Shown: positions 18,111-27,446, numbered from the stretch's first letter. The stretch is 64,000 nucleotides of DNA from Colwellia sp. MB02u-6 (GCF_014077095.1 NZ_JACGVG010000037.1:62001-126000), one strand, 5' to 3'. Notes: generated by a model from the letters alone, not told the origin. Program-made: numbers and translations.

Positions 18111-18728
18111 ATGCAAAAACTACTTATCGCGATCTTATTGACAATAACTCATGTTATTAGCGCCTCTGCTGCTGAATTGAGGGCTGTGCAAATTTATAGT
18201 GATAACGTCTTGCTTGATTTAATAAAAGAAAACAAGCATTTAAGCCAAGTAGTTATAGATGATTGTCAATTGGTGCAAGATATTGAAGCGCGAGCGGTAA
18301 AGGCGAAAATGCCAGGCTATCAGTTCCTTTGGGGTGATATGCTTGCCTACGGTGTTTGCATAAAAAAAGATGTGCCTTTGGGCTTACATTATATGCAAGC
18401 GGCAGCCGATCAGGGCTTACCTGAAGCGTTAGAGCAAATGGGTCGGTATTATCATGTGGGTAAATTTGTACAAATAGATATTAATCAAGCTATTACTTTT
18501 CTTAAAGAATCATCAGCATTGAATAACATAAAAGCACAGCTTAGATTAGCCAATATTTATTTAGCTGGTCATGGCAGCCCGTTGGATTTCCCTCAGTTAT
18601 ACACGCAATTACACCAATCAGTGACTGGGAACAAAAAAACGCATAAAGTTATCGCTCAGCATTTAGCAAGGCTAACAGAAAAAATGCCTGAACGTGTAGT
18701 CAATGCCGCCAAAAATGGCCAATATTAA
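18111..18728 (+). CDS. motX: Sodium-driven flagellar motor protein MotX
   Basis: 205 residues with a Sec signal (about 1-20) and Sel1-like repeats. The pattern of KENKHLSQV, DDCQLVQDIEARA, FLWGDMLAYGVCIKKDVPLG and LPEALEQMGRYY matches Vibrio MotX as I recall it, including the two cysteines (Cys52, Cys83) expected to form a disulfide. MotX is a periplasmic T-ring component needed for the PomAB sodium motor. Placement directly before rnr-rlmB is the same as in Vibrio. AAGAGG four bases before the ATG sets the start; an upstream TTG at 18096 is disfavoured. Confidence 0.85.
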   Translation: MQKLLIAILLTITHVISASAAELRAVQIYSDNVLLDLIKENKHLSQVVIDDCQLVQDIEARAVKAKMPGYQFLWGDMLAYGVCIKKDVPLGLHYMQAAADQGLPEALEQMGRYYHVGKFVQIDINQAITFLKESSALNNIKAQLRLANIYLAGHGSPLDFPQLYTQLHQSVTGNKKTHKVIAQHLARLTEKMPERVVNAAKNGQY

Positions 18729-18885
18729 AAGCTCAAGTCGATAAAGTGTACCTTTTTGCATGTTGCAACTTTTATCTCGCTAGGTTCTAAACACCTCAAT
18801 ACACAGCACAAGCCGGCATATTGAAGTGGCTTGGGTATAGAGTTAATCTACGATATACTAAACAAAAAACCATTATTGAATAAAT

Positions 18886-21333
18886 GTGACCAAAAACGAC
18901 CCGCACCAACAGCGAGAAGCTGACAAATATGACAAGCCAGTAGCGAGCCGTGAGCTGCTATTGTCTCTGATCGAAAAATCAAACATCCCACCGACGTTTA
19001 AAGCCCTTGTAAGTCAATTGCAATATACTGATGACGACATGTTAGTGGGCGTGAAACATCGATTACGTGCCATGGAAAACAGTGGTCAAATTGTGTTTAA
19101 TAAATTTAAGCAATATGCCATAGCAAAGCGTAGTGATGTGTTGACCGGCAAAGTTATTGGTCATCGTGACGGTTTTGGCTTTTTCTCTCCCGATAATGGT
19201 GACAAAGATTTTTATATTTCTTCTTATGAAATGAAACGGGTTATCCATGGTGATATTGCTGAAGCGATATTACTTGATCGCAGCGATCGTAAAGGTCGTA
19301 AAGAAGTCAAAATACTCGATGTTATTAAACCTCGCACTGCCGGTGTTGTTGGTCGATTCTTTATTGATCATCATATCGCCTGCGTGATTCCAGATGATGC
19401 GCGTATTCCACAAGAAATTCTGATCCAACCCGATAAAAAGTTAGGCGCTCGTCATGGCGAAGTCGTGGTGGTTAACATTATTCAAAGACCTACCAAGCGC
19501 TCGAACGCCGTTGGTGAAGTGATTGAAGTGCTCGGTGAACATATGGCACCAGGCATGGAAATTGAAATTGCCTTGCGTGCACACGACTTGCCCAACCAGT
19601 TTTCTGCCGAAGTGATTGCCGAAGTTAGCGGTATCGCCGATGAAGTGGAAGCATCAGCAAAAGCGCCAAGAGTTGACCTCCGTGATTTACCCCTAGTGAC
19701 CATCGATGGCGAAGACGCCCGAGATTTTGACGACGCGGTTTATTGCCAACCTAATGCTGATGGCGGCTGGACCTTATGGGTGGCTATAGCTGATGTTAGC
19801 TATTACGTGCGTAATAAAACCGCATTAGATGAAGAAGCCATTGCTCGCGGTAATTCGGTGTATTTCCCTAGCCAAGTTATTCCTATGTTGCCGGAAAAAC
19901 TCTCTAATGGACTGTGTTCGCTAAACCCGGATGTTGATCGCCTTTGTATGGTTTGTGAAATGACCATTAGCGCAACAGGAGACCTATCGGGATCTAAGTT
20001 TTATCCTGCCGTGATGCGCTCTAAAGCGCGTTTCACTTATAGCAAAGTGGCGACCATTCTAGGAGTGAATCCAGAACAAAAGGATGATGACTATCGCGCG
20101 GAATTACGCACACAATACCACGCCTTGATCCCTGATTTAGAAAACCTCAATACCATGTATCATGTGTTAGCGGCCGCTCGTACTAAACGCGGCGCTATTG
20201 CCTTTGAAACCACAGAATCACAGTTTCTCTTTAACAGCGAGAGAAAAATAGAGTCTATTGTGGCTATGGTGCGTAATGACGCACATAAAATCATTGAAGA
20301 GTGCATGATTTTAGCCAATGTTGCGACCGCAGAGTTTATTGAAAAACATAAAAAACCTGGTTTATTCCGTGTTCATGATAAGCCTAGTGAAGATAAATAT
20401 AATAACTTTATCAGTTACGTAAACGAACTAGGGCTTGATTTATCTTCGATGGGAGAGACCAAAGCACAACCTGAGCCTATGGATTATTGCCATATTTTAG
20501 AGAAAATAGCTAATCGACCTGATCAAGAGCTTATTCAAACCATGCTCTTGCGTTCAATGCGCCAAGCCGTTTATCAAAGTGAAAATATAGGTCACTTCGG
20601 CTTAGCATTACCTTCATATAGCCATTTTACTTCGCCGATACGTCGTTACCCAGATTTAGTTGTGCATCGTGTAATTAAAGCCATTTTAGATGAGCAAGCA
20701 CAACATGAAGCCAATGTTGGCGCGCATCGTTATACTCCCGAAGCCGTCATCGAACTCGGTGAACATTGCTCGATGACTGAACGCCGTGCTGATGACGCCA
20801 CGCGTGATGTTTCTGATTGGCTAAAATGTGAATATATGCAAGATCATGTCGGTGATACTTTTACTGGTGTGATCTCAACGGTAACTAACTTTGGTTTATT
20901 TGTGCGTTTAGCCGACCTACATATCGAAGGCTTAGTACATATTACCTCGCTAGGTCATGACTATTATCACTTTGATGATGTACGTATGTGCTTAACCGGT
21001 GAAAATACCGGCGCTAAATATCACATCGGCGATACGGTCGAAGTACAAGTTGCCGCGGTTAATCTTGATGAGAAAAAAATCGATTTAGCCTTAGCGGGTG
21101 AAAATGCCGTCACTAAACGTGCTAAACCGGCATCAAAAGGTAAAAGCAGCGATAAGCATAAACGTGGCAAAGGTACTGCTGGCAAGCCCAAGGCAGAAGA
21201 TGAACAAGCTAAGCCAAATAAAAAGTCAGCTAAACCTGATGATAAAGCGAGTGACAAAACCACGACTAAAGCTAAAAAGCGCAAGGCAAGAAAAAAACGT
21301 CCGGGTAAAAATGCTCGTAAAACAACCGATTAG
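18886..21333 (+). CDS. rnr: Ribonuclease R
   Basis: 815-residue processive 3'-5' exoribonuclease that degrades structured RNA. Domain order is an N-terminal winged helix (about 20-85), cold-shock domains (about 85-240), an RNB catalytic domain with the metal site DGEDARDFDDA (about 274-284), an S1 domain (about 650-730), and a lysine-rich tail (about 740-815). The start is GTG: an in-frame TGA lies only nine bases upstream and no ATG fits. The ribosome site is poor. The long basic tail is typical of marine Alteromonadales RNase R. rlmB follows after a repeat-like spacer. Confidence 0.95.
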   Translation: MTKNDPHQQREADKYDKPVASRELLLSLIEKSNIPPTFKALVSQLQYTDDDMLVGVKHRLRAMENSGQIVFNKFKQYAIAKRSDVLTGKVIGHRDGFGFFSPDNGDKDFYISSYEMKRVIHGDIAEAILLDRSDRKGRKEVKILDVIKPRTAGVVGRFFIDHHIACVIPDDARIPQEILIQPDKKLGARHGEVVVVNIIQRPTKRSNAVGEVIEVLGEHMAPGMEIEIALRAHDLPNQFSAEVIAEVSGIADEVEASAKAPRVDLRDLPLVTIDGEDARDFDDAVYCQPNADGGWTLWVAIADVSYYVRNKTALDEEAIARGNSVYFPSQVIPMLPEKLSNGLCSLNPDVDRLCMVCEMTISATGDLSGSKFYPAVMRSKARFTYSKVATILGVNPEQKDDDYRAELRTQYHALIPDLENLNTMYHVLAAARTKRGAIAFETTESQFLFNSERKIESIVAMVRNDAHKIIEECMILANVATAEFIEKHKKPGLFRVHDKPSEDKYNNFISYVNELGLDLSSMGETKAQPEPMDYCHILEKIANRPDQELIQTMLLRSMRQAVYQSENIGHFGLALPSYSHFTSPIRRYPDLVVHRVIKAILDEQAQHEANVGAHRYTPEAVIELGEHCSMTERRADDATRDVSDWLKCEYMQDHVGDTFTGVISTVTNFGLFVRLADLHIEGLVHITSLGHDYYHFDDVRMCLTGENTGAKYHIGDTVEVQVAAVNLDEKKIDLALAGENAVTKRAKPASKGKSSDKHKRGKGTAGKPKAEDEQAKPNKKSAKPDDKASDKTTTKAKKRKARKKRPGKNARKTTD

Positions 21334-21337
21334 TCAT

Positions 21338-21487
21338 ATATACCCAAACCACTTAAAGATGCCGTTTCAGAGTTAAGCTAGGAAGTCAGCTCAAGGCGCA
21401 GTATGAAGATAGTGGTTATCCCTTATCAAGTACAGCAACGCTGGGCTGTGTTAGCAAACGCAATGCAGACAAGCTTTTAAAGTAATT
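21338..21487. mobile_element. Probable MITE-like/intergenic repeat element between rnr and rlmB
   Basis: The spacer begins TATACCCAAACCACTT and contains AAGGCGCAGTATGAAGATAG and CCCTTATCAAGTACAGCAAC. I recognise this as a non-coding repeat scattered through Shewanella, Pseudoalteromonas and Colwellia genomes. The left end and the right end (CTTTTAAAGTAATT) are only partly complementary, so the right terminus looks decayed. It has no open frame. Identification is from memory; a genome search would settle it. Confidence 0.5.
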
Positions 21488-21508
21488 AATAGAGAAAGAA
21501 ATAAGTTT

Positions 21509-22267
21509 ATGGCAAAGCAAGAAGAATTAGTATTTGGCATTCATGCTGTCAAAGCCTTGATTGAAAATGCACCTGAAAGATTTATTGAGTTATGGCTACT
21601 TAAAGGTCGTGAAGACGACCGGTTAATGCCAATTATTAATTTAGCGCAACAATATGGTATCCCTGCACAAATGGCGAGCCGTAAAGTACTGGATGATAAA
21701 AGTGAAGGTGATCAGCACCAAGGTGTTGTAGCACGTGTTAAACCAGGAAAAGTCTTCACTGAGGCTGATTTAGATGACATTCTTGCTGAGGCAGCAGGTA
21801 AAGAACAAGCACCATTTTTATTGATTTTAGATGGCGTGACTGATCCGCATAACTTAGGCGCGTGTTTACGAAATGCTGATGCGGCAGGTGTGCAAGCGAT
21901 TATTGTGCCCAAAGACAATGCCGCTCGCTTGAGTGCAATCGTACGCAAAGTCGCCGTTGGTGCAGCAGAAGCTGTGCCTTTAGTACAAGTGACTAATTTA
22001 TCAAGAACCATGAAAGCGTTACAACAAGCGGGTGTATGGATTATTGGTACCGCGGGTGAGACCGAGACTTGTCTTTATGATGTCAAACTGGCTGGGCCCA
22101 TGGCCTTAGTGATGGGAGCAGAAGGTAAAGGCATGCGCCGTTTAACTCGGGAGAATTGCGATCAATTGGTTAAGTTACCTATGGCGGGTAGCGTCTCTAG
22201 CTTAAACGTCTCAGTAGCAACCGGTATTTGTTTATTTGAAATTGTAAGACAACGTTTAACAGTTTAG
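21509..22267 (+). CDS. rlmB: 23S rRNA (guanosine-2'-O-)-methyltransferase RlmB
   Basis: 252-residue SPOUT methyltransferase, which methylates the 2'-OH of G2251 in E. coli 23S rRNA. An N-terminal substrate-binding domain ([17 protein letters not shown]) is followed by the trefoil-knot domain. SPOUT motifs are [25 protein letters not shown] and [22 protein letters not shown]. It follows rnr as in most gammaproteobacteria, although here a 175-bp repeat-bearing spacer lies between them, so it may have its own promoter. Confidence 0.95.
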   Translation: MAKQEELVFGIHAVKALIENAPERFIELWLLKGREDDRLMPIINLAQQYGIPAQMASRKVLDDKSEGDQHQGVVARVKPGKVFTEADLDDILAEAAGKEQAPFLLILDGVTDPHNLGACLRNADAAGVQAIIVPKDNAARLSAIVRKVAVGAAEAVPLVQVTNLSRTMKALQQAGVWIIGTAGETETCLYDVKLAGPMALVMGAEGKGMRRLTRENCDQLVKLPMAGSVSSLNVSVATGICLFEIVRQRLTV

Positions 22268-22337
22268 CGCCTTGAGTATTAACCTCTAGTTGAATTTTTT
22301 CGTCTCAATGAATTTAGCTTGAAGTACCTTTGTTTGA

Positions 22338-22385
22338 GCATGAACTAACCCGCATAAATACTTTTTTATGCGGGTTAGTTCATGC
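22338..22385. terminator. Perfect 21-bp hairpin between rlmB and rpsF
   Basis: Arms 22338-22358 and 22365-22385 are exact reverse complements around a six-base loop (core AACCCGCATAAA). The stem lies 71 bp after rlmB. The T-run sits at the loop side of the 3' arm instead of after the stem, so this is not a standard intrinsic terminator, although it probably ends or processes the rlmB transcript. Confidence 0.55.
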
Positions 22386-22584
22386 TTGCTAGTCTTTGTC
22401 TCGCAATTACTGCTTGTCTCGTTAAGTATGAACACGTTTCAAATATTGGCTCAACATAAGTAAAAATAGCCTTTGAAGCGGCCAATTTCAGCTCTATTAG
22501 GCTAGTTTCTTGTGGACCTAAAACCATTCAAGTTTATGAATTTTAAGTTTAAAATTAAATAAAAAAACTATATACAGCATCTCC

Positions 22585-22613
22585 TTGCCTTTTTTGCTCA
22601 TTTTCCCTACAAT
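22585..22613 (+). promoter_or_regulatory. Promoter of the rpsF operon
   Basis: TTGCCT (22585-22590), 17-bp spacer, TACAAT (22608-22613). It is preceded by an A-rich tract (22557-22568) suited to UP-element contact. Transcription would start near 22620, just before the S6:S18-type leader. Confidence 0.6.
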
Positions 22614-22640
22614 ACGCCTCCTTAATTCAGCCTGAACTTT

Positions 22641-22700
22641 TGTTCCTTGCCTCAACTGGTGTTGGCTGAGCCAGACAATGAGGCTACAACCGTAAGGAGC
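22641..22700 (+). promoter_or_regulatory. S6:S18-type autoregulatory leader of rpsF
   Basis: The leader can pair CCTT (22645-22648) with AAGG (22694-22697), which is part of the ribosome site. It can also pair GCCTCA (22649-22654) with TGAGGC (22679-22684), with a small inner hairpin (TGGCT/AGCCA). The unpaired 3' strand between the stems holds an ACCG box. This is the layout of the known S6:S18 mRNA motif, in which the S6-S18 complex represses its own operon. Folding was done by eye. Confidence 0.6.
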
Positions 22701-22705
22701 TCGTA

Positions 22706-23164
22706 ATGCGTCATTACGAAATCGTATTTATGGTTCACCCTGATCAGAGTGAACAAGTACCAGCTATGATTCAGCGTTACAGTGACATCGTCACTAATGC
22801 TGAAGGCAAAATCCACCGTCTTGAAGACTGGGGCCGTCGCCAATTAGCTTACCCAATCAATAAATTGCACAAAGCACACTATGTTTTAATTAACATTGAA
22901 GCGCCTCAAGCAGCTATTGATGAACTAGAAACTTCTTTCCGTTACAACGATGTAGTTATTCGTAACATGATTATGCGCACTAAAGACGCGGTTACTGAAG
23001 CTTCAGCTATGGCTGTTGCTAAAGAAGACCGTCGTGATGAGCGTCGCGAAGTGAAGAAAGAGGTTACTGAAGCACCAGCTACTGAAGCATCAGCTACTGA
23101 AGCATCAGATGTTGAAGCACCAGTTGCTGAAGCACCAGCAGAAGAAGCTGCGAGCGAAGAATAA
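22706..23164 (+). CDS. rpsF: 30S ribosomal protein S6
   Basis: 152-residue S6, about 20 residues longer than in E. coli because of an expanded acidic tail. The core ([19 protein letters not shown] through [13 protein letters not shown]) is standard. Residues 121-145 are five repeats of a five-residue unit ([25 protein letters not shown]) encoded by a 15-bp direct repeat at 23066-23140, then EEAASEE. In E. coli the S6 tail is glutamylated by RimK. First gene of the rpsF-priB-rpsR-rplI operon; AAGGAG before the ATG. Confidence 0.97.
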   Translation: MRHYEIVFMVHPDQSEQVPAMIQRYSDIVTNAEGKIHRLEDWGRRQLAYPINKLHKAHYVLINIEAPQAAIDELETSFRYNDVVIRNMIMRTKDAVTEASAMAVAKEDRRDERREVKKEVTEAPATEASATEASDVEAPVAEAPAEEAASEE

Positions 23165-23187
23165 GTAACCTGTGACCATCTCTTCCT

Positions 23188-23502
23188 ATGAATAATAGCC
23201 AAGAGAATTGCTTGGTGTTGACTGGACAGGTGCTAAAAGTACCTAAAACGTCAACCAGCCCAGCGGGTATTCAACATTGTCAGTTTTCAATGGACCACAA
23301 GTCCATGCAAAATGAGGCGGGCATGAACAGACAAGCGTTTGTTCGAATACAAGTTGTTGCAACAGGTAAAGTGTCACAACACTTAACTCGTGATTTAATT
23401 GAAGGCTGTAATGTTAGAGTGACTGGTTTTATAAACCGTCATGAATCTAGAAACGGAAATCCGCTTTTAGTATTACATGCCCAACAAATTGAAATGATTT
23501 AA
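23188..23502 (+). CDS. priB: Primosomal replication protein PriB
   Basis: 104-residue OB-fold protein that links PriA and DnaT to SSB-coated DNA for replication restart. The family start NCLVLTGQVLKVPKTSTSPAGI and the FSMDHKSMQNEAGMNRQAFVRIQV segment are clear. It lies between rpsF and rpsR, as always in this operon in gammaproteobacteria, with a 23-bp gap to rpsF. Confidence 0.95.
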   Translation: MNNSQENCLVLTGQVLKVPKTSTSPAGIQHCQFSMDHKSMQNEAGMNRQAFVRIQVVATGKVSQHLTRDLIEGCNVRVTGFINRHESRNGNPLLVLHAQQIEMI

Positions 23503-23566
23503 TTTAGGCTATTTTTATTTAACGGTGTTTTCACCTTAATAACTTAAGCCATATTAGGAGAAATCC

Positions 23567-23794
23567 ATGTCTCGTTTTTTTAGACGTCGCAAGTTCTGCC
23601 GCTTTTCAGCGGAAGGTGCTGCTGCAATCGATTATAAAGATACAGCTGTACTAAAAAACTATATCACTGAAAGTGGTAAAATTGTTCCTAGCCGTATTAC
23701 TGGTACAAGTGCTAAATATCAACGTCAACTTGGTCGTGCGATCAAGCGTGCTCGTTACTTAGCGTTATTACCATATACTGATTTACATAAGTAA
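23567..23794 (+). CDS. rpsR: 30S ribosomal protein S18
   Basis: 75-residue S18, full length. [14 protein letters not shown] at the N-terminus and [29 protein letters not shown] are the family signature. It pairs with S6 in the 30S platform and is the likely partner in leader repression of this operon. AGGAG lies seven bases before the ATG. Confidence 0.97.
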   Translation: MSRFFRRRKFCRFSAEGAAAIDYKDTAVLKNYITESGKIVPSRITGTSAKYQRQLGRAIKRARYLALLPYTDLHK

Positions 23795-23814
23795 CCTAAT
23801 AAGGGGTTTTGAAA

Positions 23815-24267
23815 ATGGAAGTAATACTTCTTGATAAAATCGCCAAATTAGGCGGTCTTGGTGACAAGGTAACAGTTAAATCTGGTTACGCTCGTAACTT
23901 TTTATTACCTAAAGGTAAAGCTGTTTTTGCCTCTAAAGCAAACGTTGAGCACTTTGAAGCTCGTCGCGCTGACTTAGAGACTAAACTAGCTGAGCAACTA
24001 ACTGCTGCACAAGCACGTGCAACTAAATTAACTGAATTAGCTGAAATCACTATCGCTTCTAAAGCCGGTGACGAAGGTAAATTATTTGGTTCAATTGGTA
24101 CACGTGATATTGCTGATGCAATCACTGAAGCTGGTGTTAAAGTTGTTAAAGCTGAAGTACGTTTACCATTAGGTAGCATCCGTGAAACAGGTGAATTCGA
24201 TATCGTAATTCACGTGCACAACGATGTAGATGCAACAATTAAAGTTGTTGTTATTGCTCAAGCTTAA
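23815..24267 (+). CDS. rplI: 50S ribosomal protein L9
   Basis: 150-residue L9. The start at ATG 23815 gives the invariant [17 protein letters not shown]; an in-frame TTG two codons upstream (23809) is not used in the family. The N-terminal RNA-binding domain, a long connecting helix (about 40-75) and the C-terminal domain are all present. AAGGGG precedes the start. It is the last gene of the operon, closed by a terminator. Confidence 0.97.
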   Translation: MEVILLDKIAKLGGLGDKVTVKSGYARNFLLPKGKAVFASKANVEHFEARRADLETKLAEQLTAAQARATKLTELAEITIASKAGDEGKLFGSIGTRDIADAITEAGVKVVKAEVRLPLGSIRETGEFDIVIHVHNDVDATIKVVVIAQA

Positions 24268-24290
24268 TTGCCTTAAGTAATCATCTATTG

Positions 24291-24327
24291 AAAACCCTGA
24301 ATTTGTTATGAATTCAGGGTTTTTTTA
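24291..24327 (+). terminator. Intrinsic terminator of the rpsF-rplI operon
   Basis: Stem AACCCTGAATT / AATTCAGGGTT with a seven-base loop and seven T. The 370 bp from here to mshH is AT-rich DNA with no gene or repeat that I could identify. Confidence 0.9.
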
Positions 24328-24697
24328 TGTGTAAAATATAGGCGATTGATCAATCAGTTATCGCAATAGGTTGTCAATAAAATGCTAGCAAGCAGTTTTA
24401 TTGCCATTAAAATAAAGTATTTAAAGAAAAATGATCAACAAAAAATTAAAAAAATATTGATTTTTATATCGTCTACAATTAATTTAATTAGCTATATATA
24501 ATACAAGGTATTAAAAGGACGTTGTTAAACCAAGTTGATTAATAGGTACAGCGTTATAAGATTGATAAGTAGTAAAACTACTCATTAAATTTTATGCTAA
24601 GTATTTACACACTTTTACATAGAAAAGTAGATCACTTAGTTAATCAAATTGATATTAAGTGGCTCTTAAAAAAGATTTATTTAGCAATGGAGTGCTC

Positions 24698-26548
24698 ATG
24701 TTAGCAAAGGCTAAACTAATAGAACAACTGCAGATAAAACCTCTTTTTATGATAATGGCAGTATTTTATCTATTGGTTTGTTTTTTTTCGGTGCTAGCGG
24801 TTTACCAAGCGCAGAATAGCCAACACCATAGCCTAGAAGCATTAGCGCTCAATAACCAGCAATTAGAAGATCTTGTCAGTAAAACCGCTTTATTGCACAG
24901 AAATTTCGCTCGATTAACACTGAACAAAGAAAGCAGTTCGCGTCAGTTGGCTATTACTAACAGTCACTGGTATCTAAGTTTTCAACAGCCCATTTATCTA
25001 GTGTTTACCTCGCCATTATACCTTTTTTTCACCCTAGTATTATTTGTCATAGGTTGGCTACTGCAAAAAAAATTACAGCGAGAGTTAGTCATTAAGCTTA
25101 AATCTTTACAGCAATTGGAGCATTGGGCAAGTCTCACACTAATGCAAGGCTCCACTAATGTACTTGCTATTGATAATTCATCGCAAGAGATAGAAACCAT
25201 TACCTTGGCCATTCGTCAATTACAGCAAAAAATAAATGACAATACTGCTAATGATATTGCTTGGGATAAAAGTATTCGCGCTAGCGCTTTACTGGATCAA
25301 GAAACCCGTATTGGTAACCGAGCATTTTTCAATAATAGATTACAAGCCTTGCTTAAAGAGGAGGATGCCCAGGGGGCGGTACTTTTGATCCAATTTAAAG
25401 AAATAGACTTGGTACAAAACTTATATGGCTATCAGCAAGCCATGTCGCTTTTATTAACACTGATTCAAGTCACTAAGCAAAGATTACAAGACCAACCTGG
25501 CTATTTTCTTGCGCGCCACAGCGATAATGAGTTATCGGTGTTGTTACCCAATGTTGTCATTAAGGATGTTGAGAAATTAGCGGATCTATTATTGAAAAAA
25601 TTAGCAGCGGTAGTGATGCCAGTCGGGATCAATCAAGAAGAGTCTGTTCACATCGGCGCCAGTTATTTTGGTGCTGAGCAAGTACCCTATCAAATAATGT
25701 CAGAAGCTGATATGGCGTTACGTGCGGCGCAGTTACAAGGGCCTTCTCAATGGTTTATGTTTGAAGTGGGTGAATTAGCTTTAGTCAAAGCGAAAGGGTC
25801 CTTAAAATGGCGAACCTTGCTCAACGCGGCGATCAACAGCAATGGTTTTGCTCTCTTTTTTCAGCCTGTTATTGCGAGTGACAGTGCTACAGTTTTGCAT
25901 CATGAGGTGCTATCAAAAGTTAAAGATAAAAATGGCGCTTTGATCAGCGCCCGTGTTTTCTTTCCCATGGCACAAAAATGTGGACTCATGCTACAAATAG
26001 ATTTACTCATCCTTATACAAGTTTGTCGTATGTTAAGGGCCAAAAAAGCACAACAAAATAAGTGTAGTATTAATGTTTCAATAGACTCACTATTATCAGC
26101 TGGATTTGCGGAGAGGTTTCTCTCAATATTGTCCAGCTTCCCTGAAGTCAAAGGCCAGCTAATGATTGAAATTAGCGAATATCAGTTAGTTAATCACTTG
26201 TCAAAATTACAAGCCACGTTAGCCGCTTTAAGCACTGCAGGGGTGAAAATAATCGCTGACAAAGTTGGTCAATATGTTGTCAGTGCTCACTATATTAATA
26301 TCTATCCTATCTATGCGATGAAATTACATCGTAGCATTGTCATCGACATAGATAAAAAAATAGAAAACCAAGTATTTATCCAAAGTTTGAGAACCCTAGC
26401 CGCAGCCAAAAACATTCCGGTTTACGCTTTAGGAGTTGAAAAACAAGCCGAATGGCGTGCTTTACTGCAACTGGGTGTAAAAGGTGGTCAAGGTCACTTT
26501 TTTACTGAACCGGTGGCACAGGTAGCACAGGCCATTGCGCGGGATTAA
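24698..26548 (+). CDS. mshH: MshH/CsrD-like protein with degenerate GGDEF and EAL domains
   Basis: 616 residues from the ATG at 24698, chosen because GGAG lies five bases upstream; a GTG at 24659 would add 13 residues. Two membrane helices (about 18-38 and 104-122) flank a short periplasmic part, then a GGDEF-like and an EAL-like domain. Both active sites are broken: the GGDEF position reads HSDNE (about 274-278), EAL reads EVL (about 403-405), and the metal-binding DD is replaced by ADK. This pattern matches CsrD/MshH, which targets CsrB-type RNAs for decay in E. coli, and in Vibrio mshH heads the MSHA locus. A signalling role without c-di-GMP turnover is inferred. Confidence 0.85.
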   Translation: MLAKAKLIEQLQIKPLFMIMAVFYLLVCFFSVLAVYQAQNSQHHSLEALALNNQQLEDLVSKTALLHRNFARLTLNKESSSRQLAITNSHWYLSFQQPIYLVFTSPLYLFFTLVLFVIGWLLQKKLQRELVIKLKSLQQLEHWASLTLMQGSTNVLAIDNSSQEIETITLAIRQLQQKINDNTANDIAWDKSIRASALLDQETRIGNRAFFNNRLQALLKEEDAQGAVLLIQFKEIDLVQNLYGYQQAMSLLLTLIQVTKQRLQDQPGYFLARHSDNELSVLLPNVVIKDVEKLADLLLKKLAAVVMPVGINQEESVHIGASYFGAEQVPYQIMSEADMALRAAQLQGPSQWFMFEVGELALVKAKGSLKWRTLLNAAINSNGFALFFQPVIASDSATVLHHEVLSKVKDKNGALISARVFFPMAQKCGLMLQIDLLILIQVCRMLRAKKAQQNKCSINVSIDSLLSAGFAERFLSILSSFPEVKGQLMIEISEYQLVNHLSKLQATLAALSTAGVKIIADKVGQYVVSAHYINIYPIYAMKLHRSIVIDIDKKIENQVFIQSLRTLAAAKNIPVYALGVEKQAEWRALLQLGVKGGQGHFFTEPVAQVAQAIARD

Positions 26549-27446
26549 GTAAACCTCGTTCAAACATACCAGCGAGACCTTGCAAGCCACCTGTATGTAG
26601 CAGCACAATACGATGATACGCGGGGAAATAACCTGATTTGATAAGCTCGAGTAGTGCTAAAATCATTTTTCCTGAATAAACCGGCTCAAAATCAATTCCG
26701 ACTATGTCACTAAAATGGCGTATTTCTTCTGCATCTTGCGCACTAAACTTAGCGTACCCCCCCCGATGAAATTGATGTGCTATTCGCCAGTTTTGCTGAT
26801 TGTTATCGCTGGGCGGTAATAGCGCCTTTATTTCATCTTCAAGATAACCTTGTTGTTTTAGTACCGCGATACCTAATAGATTATGTTGTGATTGGTCGCC
26901 AACAATAAGCCCTGCTAGCGTACCACCACTGCCGACCGGAGTTATCATCGTATCAAATTCACTTTGTAGTTTTAGCTCATTCATCACTTCAGCAACACCG
27001 GTTAATGCCAGCGCATTACTGCCACCTTCAGGGATAATCAAGTGGTTAGGGTATTGCTGCTGCAACTGTTGTAAGTAACTGTCTTCAGAGCGCAGGCGAT
27101 AGGTTTTTCGATCAACAAAAGACAACTGCATACCCCAATGCTTAGCCCAGGCTAGCGTATAATTGTCTTGATTGTGTTCCTCGCCACGAATAATGCCAAT
27201 GACAGGCAATTGCTGCTGTTGGCAAGCGAACGCACAAGCATGAATATGATTTGAAAAACAACCGCCAAAAGTTATAACACCGTCAGCACCAATAGATTTT
27301 GCGTAGCGTAAGTTATGTTTAAGTTTGCGCCATTTATTACCGGAGATAATGTGATGAATTTGATCATCACGCTTAACCTGCACGGTTATTTTATGCTGAG
27401 TAAAAATAGGATGAGTAATAGGTTTTAAAGCTGATAAAATAGGCAT
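26502..27446 (-). CDS. PLP-dependent D-cysteine desulfhydrase / ACC deaminase family enzyme
   Basis: 314-residue fold-type II PLP enzyme. The cofactor lysine is in SGNKWRKLK, the substrate loop is GGCFSNHIHA, the phosphate-binding loop is PVGSGGTLAGL, and the C-terminal LHTGG is present. The family includes D-cysteine desulfhydrase and ACC deaminase; FSNH with no ACC-specific residues that I can assign makes desulfhydrase the likelier role. It is antisense to the msh genes and lies between mshH and mshI. Its last 47 bp overlap the mshH 3' end in the opposite direction. Confidence 0.85.
   Translation of the reverse strand: MPILSALKPITHPIFTQHKITVQVKRDDQIHHIISGNKWRKLKHNLRYAKSIGADGVITFGGCFSNHIHACAFACQQQQLPVIGIIRGEEHNQDNYTLAWAKHWGMQLSFVDRKTYRLRSEDSYLQQLQQQYPNHLIIPEGGSNALALTGVAEVMNELKLQSEFDTMITPVGSGGTLAGLIVGDQSQHNLLGIAVLKQQGYLEDEIKALLPPSDNNQQNWRIAHQFHRGGYAKFSAQDAEEIRHFSDIVGIDFEPVYSGKMILALLELIKSGYFPAYHRIVLLHTGGLQGLAGMFERGLLNPAQWPVLPVPPVQ

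Noticed and set aside
18111-18728. Generic Sel1-repeat protein
   Set aside because: Cysteine spacing, signal peptide, length and the rnr-rlmB context point to MotX specifically.
21712-22011. 99-codon minus-strand frame
   Set aside because: Antisense shadow of rlmB with no start signal.
24698-26548. Active diguanylate cyclase/phosphodiesterase
   Set aside because: GGDEF and EAL catalytic residues are replaced (HSDNE, EVL, ADK); CsrD/MshH is the better call.
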